From: Pseudomonadota bacterium
GTDB lineage: Bacteria; Desulfobacterota; Desulfobulbia; Desulfobulbales; Desulfocapsaceae
Direction: 5' to 3'
NCBI GenBank assembly: GCA_023412495.1
Contig: JAEYNP010000105.1
Coordinates: 62,001 to 126,000, forward strand
Length of the DNA stretch: 64,000 nucleotides
Shown: one piece after another, positions 26,218 through 34,374 of the stretch
Numbering within the stretch: position 1 is the first letter of the stretch
How the letters are laid out: every line of letters starts with the position of its first letter
Program-made: the position numbers and the translations under genes
Notes under the pieces: model-generated
Seen by the model: only the letters and a program-made list of their open reading frames with translations
Database searches by the model: none
What the model was told of the DNA's origin: nothing

Positions 26218-27017
26218 TTTGTGCCTCCTACCTTAAAATGGTCTGGTAATTCATCTGGGAGATCCTTCAACTCTACTTTATCAGCCTTGGTTGGGTTCTT
26301 GAAGGTAAAGTCCGTTGCTGCCACCTTGCCTCCAGTCTCCCAGTTCCTGGTCTGAATGGAGTATTGCGGTCCACCATCAATGAACTTGGAGGTAATGACA
26401 TAACGAACAGGATAGGGATGATCACCTTGGGCAATCCAGATCTGCCAATCAACGTCTTTTGTTCTAAAGGCGAGGTGATCACATTCAACACCGCCAATCA
26501 CACCAACGCCAACGTCCTTTACATCAACTACATCAAGCATCATCTCATCGTAAGAGTTCGACAAAAGCAAATCCGCCGCTGGCAGAGGCCTGTTGTATGT
26601 GTCCTTCAATTCGTTGACCAGATGGTCAATCGTACCAGGTACCTCAAGCTGCGTATAAATATTGAGGTTCTTGCCTAGCAGCGTCAGCGTTTTCCCATCA
26701 AAGGACATCTCGAGATCGGCAAACCCGCCGGAACGTATGGCACGAATTTTATCAGGCCGGTTGAGAATGACAGAACCAGAACTCGCCAACCCAAGTCTTT
26801 GTTGATCGGTGGTGACGACCTCAAGGGTGGCGTCGTATTCAAACGATAGAGCCTTTTGTGACACCATGAAATCGGACATGGCCTTGAGGAGTTTCCTGGC
26901 GTCTGCCTCACCAGCTTTCACTCCTGTGGGCGTATACAATCCAATGAGCAATGTCACTGCCGCAACGGATATGCCACCCACGAAAACTTTCGCCAGTTTT
27001 CGGATTAACTTTTTCAT
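26214..27017 (-). CDS. DUF2092 family periplasmic protein
   Basis: 267 residues with a signal peptide (hydrophobic stretch about 12-30, cut near VKAGEA). The body (LLKAMSDFMVSQKALSFEYDATLEVV, then SGSVILNRPDKIRAIRSGG, FDGKTLTLL) is the pattern of DUF2092 proteins, which share a LolA/LolB-like fold and are thought to handle envelope lipids or lipoproteins. ATG 27017 has AAGGAGG upstream. It overlaps the small secreted gene downstream. Precise role unknown. Confidence 0.85.
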   Translation of the reverse strand: MKKLIRKLAKVFVGGISVAAVTLLIGLYTPTGVKAGEADARKLLKAMSDFMVSQKALSFEYDATLEVVTTDQQRLGLASSGSVILNRPDKIRAIRSGGFADLEMSFDGKTLTLLGKNLNIYTQLEVPGTIDHLVNELKDTYNRPLPAADLLLSNSYDEMMLDVVDVKDVGVGVIGGVECDHLAFRTKDVDWQIWIAQGDHPYPVRYVITSKFIDGGPQYSIQTRNWETGGKVAATDFTFKNPTKADKVELKDLPDELPDHFKVGGTK

Positions 27018-27238
27018 TTGAGTGTACCTCCTTTAAGAATTTCGGATTCTTCCATCGCAGACCCTGAAGCCCGCGCAATGACTTCACTGCAGCGCAACAA
27101 GGATTGCCTTGAGAGCTGCACTTTAGCTGCGCTCGCTCGCAACCCGATACGCTGTGGTTGAGTGTGGACCAGTCTTGGAGCAGTATTTTCTCTTCTCAAG
27201 TACGTTCTCGTTGTGACGTGTGAGGATGGAGCCGGAAT

Positions 27239-27277
27239 CCCGATGGAAACCCGTCCCGGTTTCCATCGGGATTTTTG
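27239..27277 (+). terminator. Rho-independent-type hairpin
   Basis: A perfect 13-base stem (CCCGATGGAAACC / GGTTTCCATCGGG) with a six-base loop followed on the plus strand by ATTTTTGTT. It lies one base past the stop of the minus-strand MaoC-Pta gene (27278). The T run suits plus-strand transcription, but the stem would also end or stabilise the minus-strand transcript. Confidence 0.7.
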
Positions 27278-28687
27278 TTACCTCTCGACAGCCCTCTTGA
27301 TTCTTTGACTATCGCGCTGCCGATGGGCATAGGCCGCCGCCACGGCGCAGGAGGCCAGCCGGCCTTCGGCGGAATCCGCCCGGCTGGTGAGAATGATGGG
27401 CACCCGCGCCCCGAGGACGATACCGGCAGAGTCGGCGCGGCTCAGGTAAGCCAGCTGCTTGGCCAGCATGTTGCCGGCTTCCAGGTCGGGCACGAGCAGG
27501 ATGTCCGCCTCGCCGGCTACCGGTGAATTGATGCCTTTGATCAGCGCCGCCTCTTTGCTGATGGCGTTGTCGAAGGCAAGGGGGCCGTCGAGGATGGCCC
27601 CTTCGATCTGCCCGCGGTCGGCCATTTTACAGAGGGCGGCGGCTTCGAGGGTGGCGGGGATCTTCGTGTTGATCGTCTCGACCGCCGAGAGAATGGCCAC
27701 CTTGGGTTGCGGGATGTTCAGGGCATGGGTGAGCAGGATGGCGTTTTTGAGGATATCGACCTTGTCTTCCAGGGTCGGGTAGATGTTGATCGCCGCATCG
27801 GTGATGAACAGCGGCCGGGGGTAGGTAGGGACATCGATTACGAAGACGTGGCTGATCCGCCGCTCGGTGCGCAAACCCGTCGCCGACGGCACCACGGCTC
27901 CGAGCAGTTCGTCGGTGTGCAGGCTGCCCTTCATCAGCGCCTCCGCCTCGCCCGATCGGCAAAGGGCCACGGCCTTTGCCGCCGCATCGTGGCTGTGGAT
28001 GGCTCCGATAAGGCGATAGGAACTGATATCGATATTCATGCTCTTTGCCAGTTCCCGGATTTTTCCCTCGGGCCCCACCAGGATCGGCTCGATCAGATTG
28101 GTTCTTGCCGCATCGACGGCTCCCTGCAGGGCTTCCCTGCTGCAGGGATGGCAGACGGCGGTGGGGATCTTCGGGAAGTCCTTCACGTGATCGATCAACT
28201 TCTTGAAGGCCGCCTTGCGGTGCATCTGCATGGTAGTGTAGGGCGAGCCGGCCTCGGTCGGTTTTTTGGTCGGGGCCTTGACCGTGGCAATCCCGGTGAT
28301 GACCGGTTCCTCGCGCTGGTTGACGGCCTGGCAGTCGAACTGCACCGTACCGTCTTTCTTGTTCTTGGAGATGACCGTCACCTTGATCAGGAGTCTGTCG
28401 CCCAGTTCCACCGGATTGTGGAAATCGAAGCTCTGGGAGCGGTACACTGTGCCGGGGCCCGGCAGATCATTGCCCAGAAGGCTGGTGATGAGGGTCCCGG
28501 CCCACATGGAGTGGCCGACCAGCTTGTGGCGATCCAGCAGCATCCGGGCATATTCGTCGCTGAAATGGGTGGGATTCATGTCTCCCGAGAGCAGGCCGAA
28601 GACGTCGATATCCTGTTTGGTCAACACCCGTTCCATCGTGGCGCTTTCACCGACTTCGATTTCAGTGAACACTTTATTGGTGATCAT
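27278..28687 (-). CDS. MaoC-like hydratase / phosphate acyltransferase fusion
   Basis: 469 residues from ATG 28687, chosen for GGAGG six bases upstream. The first about 150 residues are a MaoC/(R)-specific enoyl-CoA hydratase domain (LSGDMNPTHFSDEYAR; GHSMWAGTLI); the rest is a phosphate acetyl/butyryltransferase domain. The known family is annotated as bifunctional enoyl-CoA hydratase/phosphate acetyltransferase. It would interconvert acyl-CoA and acyl-phosphate, which the acetate-kinase-family enzyme of the same operon could turn into ATP. Last gene of the operon, 14 bases after DUF3141. Confidence 0.9.
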   Translation of the reverse strand: MITNKVFTEIEVGESATMERVLTKQDIDVFGLLSGDMNPTHFSDEYARMLLDRHKLVGHSMWAGTLITSLLGNDLPGPGTVYRSQSFDFHNPVELGDRLLIKVTVISKNKKDGTVQFDCQAVNQREEPVITGIATVKAPTKKPTEAGSPYTTMQMHRKAAFKKLIDHVKDFPKIPTAVCHPCSREALQGAVDAARTNLIEPILVGPEGKIRELAKSMNIDISSYRLIGAIHSHDAAAKAVALCRSGEAEALMKGSLHTDELLGAVVPSATGLRTERRISHVFVIDVPTYPRPLFITDAAINIYPTLEDKVDILKNAILLTHALNIPQPKVAILSAVETINTKIPATLEAAALCKMADRGQIEGAILDGPLAFDNAISKEAALIKGINSPVAGEADILLVPDLEAGNMLAKQLAYLSRADSAGIVLGARVPIILTSRADSAEGRLASCAVAAAYAHRQRDSQRIKRAVER

Positions 28688-28701
28688 GGCGACCTCCATT
28701 G

Positions 28702-30894
28702 TTACGCTTTTGCAGCTTTGGAACTGTGTCGACCGGACGCGGACGAGCCCGAGAACAGCCGTTCCAGCCGCTCGAGCCTGTGTCTGGCTTCCTCGCCAAG
28801 CTTGCCGCCTGCGGTGGCGATCTGGCGAATGGCTTCGACCTGCTTGGGCCACTCCGCCTCATGGCCTTTCATGAGCTGCGGAATCAGCTCTACCGCCCGC
28901 TGCTCGTCCAGGCGCAGCATCAGATACTGTTCGCGAAGATCCTGCTTGAACTCCGCGAGTGTTTTCTTGGAACCATATTCGGCCCTGATCCGGCGAAGCA
29001 TCTCGAAGCCCCGTTCATCAACCGCCTTCTCCGGCATGCGCACGTACACGAGGGAGCGAATCGCCGCCTCGCGCGGACCTCCCTGATCCATTTTTCGCCG
29101 CAGTTCCTCGATACGCCGCTCGACAAAAGCCGCATGGTCGCTGTCCCGGCCCGGGTGCCGCCGCGGTGGTTCATCGGAGGAGCGAAGCCCCAGCACGGCC
29201 TGCAGCCAGGGCTGGCCATAGACCGCAAAGAACGCGCTCTCGGTCATCATGTCCCGCCAGGCTCCGTAGGTCTTCAGGCCCCAGACCATGAGGCTTGAGA
29301 AGAATTTTTCTCCCCAAAGCAAGAGATTGTCGGCGGCTGCCGGTTGGCGGTTCATTCTCACAGTCTCGGCCGTCCGTGCGACCTCGCGCATCATCGGGTT
29401 ACGGTCGGAGAACAGCTCGTAGCCGAGCCGCAGGGGATGCATCCGCCGCAGGTTATCGGCGGTCGTCTCGTTGGTGAGCGTGCGGATCGCCGGCCGCGCC
29501 AGGGTGCGGTACAGGCCGTTCGTCACCTCGGACAGGCGGGCGACCGCGGCAAAGCAGCGGTCCTCTTCCGGCCTGTTGCCCCCCAGGGCCCTGATATCTT
29601 CAAGGGTGCGAGCCTTGAACCGGGAGATGTAGCTGCCCGTCGCCAGTTCGGCACCCTCGGTCTGCTCTGTCTTCGATTCCATCACCGCCTCGTAGAGACC
29701 GGGGGGCAAGCAGTCGATGAGCTCGATGTTGCCGGCGAATTCCTGGTGTTCTTTTTTGGCTATTCCGGCGGAAACAAAGATCCCCAGGTGTCCTATTTTC
29801 TCGTGGACGCAGTAGACGATGGTCTGCCCGGCGGCAATGATTTCATGCTCATCGCGGTAGAGATCGAGAATCCAGCCCAGTGCCTGCTGCGGCGGGGTGA
29901 TGTCGTCACCCTTGGAGCAGAGACAGACGATGGGTGAGCGGATTTTCCGCAGGTCCATGCAGACGCCGTCGGAGGTGACCAGTTCCGCGTTGCCGAGTTT
30001 ATTGCCGACAAAGAGATTGTCGACGATGAACTGCATCTCTTCGCCCGAGAGCACCACGTGGCCGCCCCACCAGCGTTCGAAGCCCAGATAGCGGGGACCC
30101 TCTGTGTCGATGTTGGCGTACAGGTTGTACTGTTTGGTCCAGAGCGTGTTGGCCGGGTTGAGGTTTTCGAAGTTCTGCACCAGCCAGGCTCCGTCGAATT
30201 TGCCGTTCCCCAGGTCGCTGGTCAGCGCCGTCAACCAGCTGCCGCCCAGCATGCCGCCGGTATACCGCATGGGGTTGACGCCCCGCACACCGGCCCAGTA
30301 GGAGAGCGGCGAGCCGGCGAGGATCAGTGGCCCGCACAGGTCCGGATATTTTGCGGCAGTCATCATCAGGGCCCAGCCCGCCTGGCAGTTGCCGATCGCC
30401 ACTGGCTTGCCCTCGGCCTCCCGGTGCAGTTCCCGGACGCGCCCGATAAATGCCGCCCAGGCCTCGATCACCGCCTCGATGGTCTGGCCGGGCAGCGGCA
30501 TAGGGGTGAAGCCTATGAAGTAGCAGGGATGTCCCGCCCGCAGGGCCTCGCCGATCTCGCTGTCGGCCTTGAAGCCGCCGATGCCGGGCCCGTGTCCGGC
30601 GCGGGGGTCGATGACGACGAACGGCCGTTTCAGGGGATCGATTCTCGTGCCCTCGGGCGGGACGATCTTAACGATACCGTAATTGACGGGGCGGGGCAGG
30701 TCGAGGCCGGTCATGATGGTCTCATGCTCGAACTGCAGCACGTGGGGGACCTTTTCGGCCATATGCGCCAGATACTGGTTGCCCCGTTGCCGCATGACGT
30801 CCCAGTAGAGCACCGTGCGCTGGCCGGCATCGATCAGGTATTCGAGCAGGTCCTTGCCGTCGAAAAATGGATATCCGTTCGCAGTCTGAGCCAT
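28702..30894 (-). CDS. DUF3141 protein (large alpha/beta hydrolase, polyhydroxyalkanoate-synthase-like)
   Basis: 730 residues. The N-terminal about 400 residues have an alpha/beta hydrolase pattern: DPRAGHGPGIGG, then GNCQAGWALMM, where Cys replaces the usual nucleophile Ser, as in PhaC polyhydroxyalkanoate synthases, and GHLGIFVSAGIA with a likely catalytic His. The C-terminal part is helical and charged. Members occur beside MaoC-Pta, acetate kinase and FabI, as here, and the function is unproven; acyl-CoA or hydroxyacyl polymer chemistry is a reasonable inference. RBS is weak (AAAGGAGAAAA before ATG 30894 is visible). Confidence 0.85.
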   Translation of the reverse strand: MAQTANGYPFFDGKDLLEYLIDAGQRTVLYWDVMRQRGNQYLAHMAEKVPHVLQFEHETIMTGLDLPRPVNYGIVKIVPPEGTRIDPLKRPFVVIDPRAGHGPGIGGFKADSEIGEALRAGHPCYFIGFTPMPLPGQTIEAVIEAWAAFIGRVRELHREAEGKPVAIGNCQAGWALMMTAAKYPDLCGPLILAGSPLSYWAGVRGVNPMRYTGGMLGGSWLTALTSDLGNGKFDGAWLVQNFENLNPANTLWTKQYNLYANIDTEGPRYLGFERWWGGHVVLSGEEMQFIVDNLFVGNKLGNAELVTSDGVCMDLRKIRSPIVCLCSKGDDITPPQQALGWILDLYRDEHEIIAAGQTIVYCVHEKIGHLGIFVSAGIAKKEHQEFAGNIELIDCLPPGLYEAVMESKTEQTEGAELATGSYISRFKARTLEDIRALGGNRPEEDRCFAAVARLSEVTNGLYRTLARPAIRTLTNETTADNLRRMHPLRLGYELFSDRNPMMREVARTAETVRMNRQPAAADNLLLWGEKFFSSLMVWGLKTYGAWRDMMTESAFFAVYGQPWLQAVLGLRSSDEPPRRHPGRDSDHAAFVERRIEELRRKMDQGGPREAAIRSLVYVRMPEKAVDERGFEMLRRIRAEYGSKKTLAEFKQDLREQYLMLRLDEQRAVELIPQLMKGHEAEWPKQVEAIRQIATAGGKLGEEARHRLERLERLFSGSSASGRHSSKAAKA

Positions 30895-30919
30895 ACATTT
30901 TCTCCTTTAGCGGTGATTC

Positions 30920-30993
30920 ATCGAAATCGCTATCGGGATCTAAATCGAAATCGAAAGGTAAGGTCTGATCCCGATCCCGATAGCGATTTCGAT
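30920..30993. repeat. 21-bp perfect inverted repeat of CGATTT/CGATAG hexamers in the fabI-DUF3141 gap
   Basis: ATCGAAATCGCTATCGGGATC (30920-30940) is the exact reverse complement of 30973-30993, with a 32-base loop that itself contains more ATCGAAATCGAAA. It lies between two genes of one operon and could act as an RNA processing or attenuation hairpin. The same hexamer family recurs at 41351, 48757 and 61938. Confidence 0.85.
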
Positions 30994-31016
30994 TTCGAGA
31001 TATGCAAATGAGTTTT

Positions 31017-31799
31017 TCAAGCCATGATGCTGATCCCCCCGTCGACATAGATGGTCTGGCCGGTGAGGCGGCGGCTGAACGAGGTGGCCAGGAAGGCGCA
31101 GGTGAAGCCGACGTCCATGATGTCCACCAGCTCGCCGACCGGGGAGCGTTCCACGGCATCGTTCAGCATCCGGTCGAAATCCTTGAGGCCCGAGGCGGCC
31201 CGGGTCTTGAGCGGCCCCGGCGAAATGGCATGGACTCTTATTTTTTGGTGGCCGAGTTCGTAGGCGAGATAGCGGCAGGATGCCTCAAGGGCGGCCTTCA
31301 CCGGTCCCATCACGTTGTAGTTCGGCACCACCTTCTGGGCGCCATGGTAGCTCATGGCGAACATGGTGCCGCCGTTTTTCATCAGCGGAGCGGCCAGGTG
31401 CGCCATGCGGATGAAGGAGTGGCAGGAAACGTCCATGGCCACGGAAAAACCCTCGGCCGAACAGTCCAGCAATCCGCCCTGCAGGTCCTCCTTGGGGGCG
31501 AAGGCGATGGAATGGACCATGATATCCAGTTCCTGCCACTCGCTCCCGATGCGCTCGAAGACCGTTTCCAGCTCCCCTTGCTTTGCCACGTCCAGCGGCA
31601 TGAACATCGAGGCGTCGAGCGCCTTCGCCAGGGGCTCGACATGGGGCTTGGCCTTGTCGTTGAGATAGGTGATGGCCAGCTCGGCGCCTACTTCGCGGAA
31701 GGCCTTGGCGCATCCGTAGGCAATTGAGTGCTCGTTGGCTATGCCGATCACCAGTGCTTTTTTACCGGTCAGGACCGGTCGAGGGACGTCTGTGTTCAT
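31017..31799 (-). CDS. fabI: Enoyl-ACP reductase (NADH), FabI type
   Basis: 260 residues, short-chain dehydrogenase fold. Cofactor site GIANEHSIAYG near residue 19, HSIAFAPKEDL, catalytic YNVMGPVK (Tyr-x6-Lys) after SYHGAQ, and C-terminal GQTIYVDGGISI. It performs the last reduction of type II fatty acid elongation. ATG 31799 follows the acetate-kinase gene by 12 bases with AGGAGG upstream. The operon context with acyl-phosphate enzymes suggests a link to acyl recycling rather than only bulk lipid synthesis; that is inference. Confidence 0.95.
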   Translation of the reverse strand: MNTDVPRPVLTGKKALVIGIANEHSIAYGCAKAFREVGAELAITYLNDKAKPHVEPLAKALDASMFMPLDVAKQGELETVFERIGSEWQELDIMVHSIAFAPKEDLQGGLLDCSAEGFSVAMDVSCHSFIRMAHLAAPLMKNGGTMFAMSYHGAQKVVPNYNVMGPVKAALEASCRYLAYELGHQKIRVHAISPGPLKTRAASGLKDFDRMLNDAVERSPVGELVDIMDVGFTCAFLATSFSRRLTGQTIYVDGGISIMA

Positions 31800-31811
31800 G
31801 GTTACCTCCTG

Positions 31812-32993
31812 TCAGTTGTCCAGCAACCGCTGGGTGTGACGGGCGATCATCACCTCCTCGTTGGTGGGGAGGACATACACGGCAACCCGGCTGGAAGCGG
31901 TGCTTATCCGCCGCCGACCCTCGGAGTTTGCCTTCTCGTCGAGTTCGACGCCCAGCCAGGCGGCATCGCGACATGCCCCGCTGCGGATTGCCGGGGCATT
32001 CTCGCCGATGCCGGCAGTGAAGACCAGGGCATCCAGGCCGCCGAGGGCCGCCGCAAGGGAGCCGAGTTCGCGACGGATGCGATACAGGAAATAGGCGACG
32101 GCAAGCTGTGCCCGTGGCTCGTCGCTGGCGAGAAGAGTCCGCATGTCGCTCGAGATGCCGGAAATGCCGAGCAGCCCCGATTCCTGGTAGAGCAGTTTTT
32201 CTATCCCGCGGGAATCCATGTTGTGCCGGTCGATGAGGTACAGGATAATCCCGGGATCGAGCGAGCCGCTGCGCGTCCCCATCGGCAGCCCCTCGACCGC
32301 CGTGAAGCCCATGGTGGCGGCAAGGCTCTTGCCCCCCGAAAGGGCGCACATGCTTGCCCCGTTGCCCAGATGCAGGACAATGGTCCTGCCCCGGGCTGCT
32401 TTCGGGTCCACTTCCGGCAACATCCCGGCGATGTACTCATAGGACAGGCCGTGAAAGCCGTAGCGCATGACGCCCTCCTCCCGGAGTCGGGCCGGCAGGG
32501 CGTACATCTGGGCCACTTCGGGCTGCGTGCGGTGGAAGGAGGTGTCGAAACAGGCGATCTGCGGCACTTCCGGCAAACGCGCCAGGGCCCGGCGAATAGG
32601 CAGGAGATTGTGCGGCTGATGGAGGGGAGCGAGAGGGGAAAATGTCTCCAGCGCCGCCAGAACGTCGGGGTCGACCCGAACCGGCCGGGAGTAGACCGAC
32701 CCCCCGTGCACCACCCGGTGGCCGATGCCGATCAGCCGGTTTTCCGCCAGTTCCGAGCGCAGGTAGCCCACAAGATGGTCGAAGGCCTCCTCGTGACTCA
32801 TTCTTGTGCCTTCCGCCCAGGATTTCTCGACCCTGACGCTGCCGTCCGGGGCTTTCATGACAAAACGGGCCGTCGTGCCGATCCCTTCGAAAAGACCTCT
32901 GGCGTCCGCTTCGAGGGTGTTGCCGCGATCGACAAAGAGGGAAAACTTGATGCTTGACGAACCGGCGTTGAGAACGACGATGGCATTGGGCAT
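31812..32993 (-). CDS. Acetate/propionate family kinase
   Basis: 393 residues, ASKHA fold. NAGSSSIKF near the N-terminus, GHRVVHGG, FDTSFH (catalytic Asp), HLGNGAS phosphate loop, MGTRSGSLDPG and TAGIGENA. It converts acyl-phosphate plus ADP to the acid plus ATP. First gene of a four-gene minus-strand operon with FabI, DUF3141 and MaoC-Pta. AAGGAG lies before ATG 32993. Acetate versus propionate or butyrate preference cannot be read from the sequence. Confidence 0.93.
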   Translation of the reverse strand: MPNAIVVLNAGSSSIKFSLFVDRGNTLEADARGLFEGIGTTARFVMKAPDGSVRVEKSWAEGTRMSHEEAFDHLVGYLRSELAENRLIGIGHRVVHGGSVYSRPVRVDPDVLAALETFSPLAPLHQPHNLLPIRRALARLPEVPQIACFDTSFHRTQPEVAQMYALPARLREEGVMRYGFHGLSYEYIAGMLPEVDPKAARGRTIVLHLGNGASMCALSGGKSLAATMGFTAVEGLPMGTRSGSLDPGIILYLIDRHNMDSRGIEKLLYQESGLLGISGISSDMRTLLASDEPRAQLAVAYFLYRIRRELGSLAAALGGLDALVFTAGIGENAPAIRSGACRDAAWLGVELDEKANSEGRRRISTASSRVAVYVLPTNEEVMIARHTQRLLDN

Positions 32994-33405
32994 GACGAAC
33001 TCCTTTTTTCAAGCCATAGGGCTGCCTGCATCGAAGATCAGTCGATTCCGAGGCCGGGATTAATGATCGCCAACCTGGCGAGATGTTGCTCGAATTACTA
33101 TATAACCTAACTAAAAATAAAATCAAATTAAATGTAGATTTTAATCAAATAAAGAGAGTATAATAATTGCCAAACAGACTGTTATGTGTAATACATCATG
33201 GTTTATCCTATTGATAAGTCGTTAGTATTCAGGATGTTATCAGTAGTCAAAATGAATATATATAGCGACTGCATGAATAAAAAATGAAGAATGATAATAT
33301 ATACTTAATGTCAAAACACAATCAAGGTGAAAAATTAACATACCTGACATTAATATGTATTTTTAAAATTAATAGTTCATTGAAGCCTCCAAGGAAGGTT
33401 AAAAA
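32994..33405. other. AT-rich divergent intergenic region
   Basis: About 410 bases between the minus-strand kinase operon and the plus-strand MscS unit, markedly AT-rich from about 33080 on. It must hold both promoters, but many TA-rich -10-like words make a single call unsafe. No repeat family member and no RNA gene was seen. Confidence 0.5.
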
Positions 33406-34362
33406 ATGATCAAGATCATCGAATGGTTGCGATTGCCGATTGATACTCTTCGGGCGGATCGGCAGCGCAGGCAATCCTTGGTCGAAACGATTGAAAAGCT
33501 CGTCGAGATCGCAGATCCGAAAATCAGGCTCGCCCGCCGTTATCGCAACGTGCTGTTGACGCCGGTGGAGGTGGCCGTCTCCCATTGCAGAGGGATGGCC
33601 AACTCCATCCCCGGTCCTGTCCCCCTGAACCGAAAGACCTATTACGACAATCCACTGGTGAAGGCGCTCTTCCGGACGGTGGAAGAGATGGAATCTCTGC
33701 TGCGCGAGGCTCGAAATGCGGCCGCACCAGGTGCGGGCGGGGAACTCTTCGCCCTGCTCACCATGACCAAAATGGAGACCACCGTCTATGGTCATAAGCA
33801 GCAGGGCGAAATGATCCTTGCCGATGTCCCCATGAAGGCCGTCACCTTCGTCGATCACCGGATAGTCGCTCCGTCCTCGGACCTGGAGACGACAATGACC
33901 GGGCTTGTGCAGCGCAGCCTGGAGATTCTGGCCGCCGTCGCGATGGAGAAAATCGCCTCGCTCAAGGCGAATCTGGCGGAATTGCGCGAACGACGGGCGC
34001 GCCTCTCCTCGATGCAGCGCATCCTCCGCGGTAAACGTCAGACCTTCGAAATTTTCGCCCAGCCCGAACTGGAAAACGCGGAGAAACTCGACGAATTGCA
34101 GACCCTGCTGAGCCAAACCGAAAGGGAGATAGAGGCGGCGAGAAAGGAAATCGAATATCCCGAAAACGAGCTGGGGTATCTGCAGCGGATCATGGCATCT
34201 CCGGGCGGAACGCTCGCTCTTCGGGATCAGCTCCTCAAACTCAATTGGATGAATGTGCTCGTCGAAGGCGGCGACGAGCCGTTCCATCAGATCGGTCTCG
34301 CCGAATTGACCCTGAACGAGGAATTGCGCCGCTCCGCGGTTCTGGTGTCTTTCAACCGGTAA
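33406..34362 (+). CDS. Hypothetical helical protein
   Basis: 318 residues from ATG 33406 with AAGGAAGG upstream. No signal peptide or membrane segment. The second half (about 180-290) is rich in Glu/Arg/Leu and reads as coiled coil (for example KIASLKANLAELRERRARLSSM and LLSQTEREIEAARKEIEYPENEL). I do not recognise a family. It ends 12 bases before the MscS-type channel and is likely cotranscribed; a cytosolic partner of the channel is only a guess. Confidence 0.75.
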   Translation: MIKIIEWLRLPIDTLRADRQRRQSLVETIEKLVEIADPKIRLARRYRNVLLTPVEVAVSHCRGMANSIPGPVPLNRKTYYDNPLVKALFRTVEEMESLLREARNAAAPGAGGELFALLTMTKMETTVYGHKQQGEMILADVPMKAVTFVDHRIVAPSSDLETTMTGLVQRSLEILAAVAMEKIASLKANLAELRERRARLSSMQRILRGKRQTFEIFAQPELENAEKLDELQTLLSQTEREIEAARKEIEYPENELGYLQRIMASPGGTLALRDQLLKLNWMNVLVEGGDEPFHQIGLAELTLNEELRRSAVLVSFNR

Positions 34363-34374
34363 AAAGGACTTTTT

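Noticed and set aside
27014..27199. 61-codon minus frame before DUF2092
   Set aside because: No ribosome site and overlaps the strong site and start of DUF2092.
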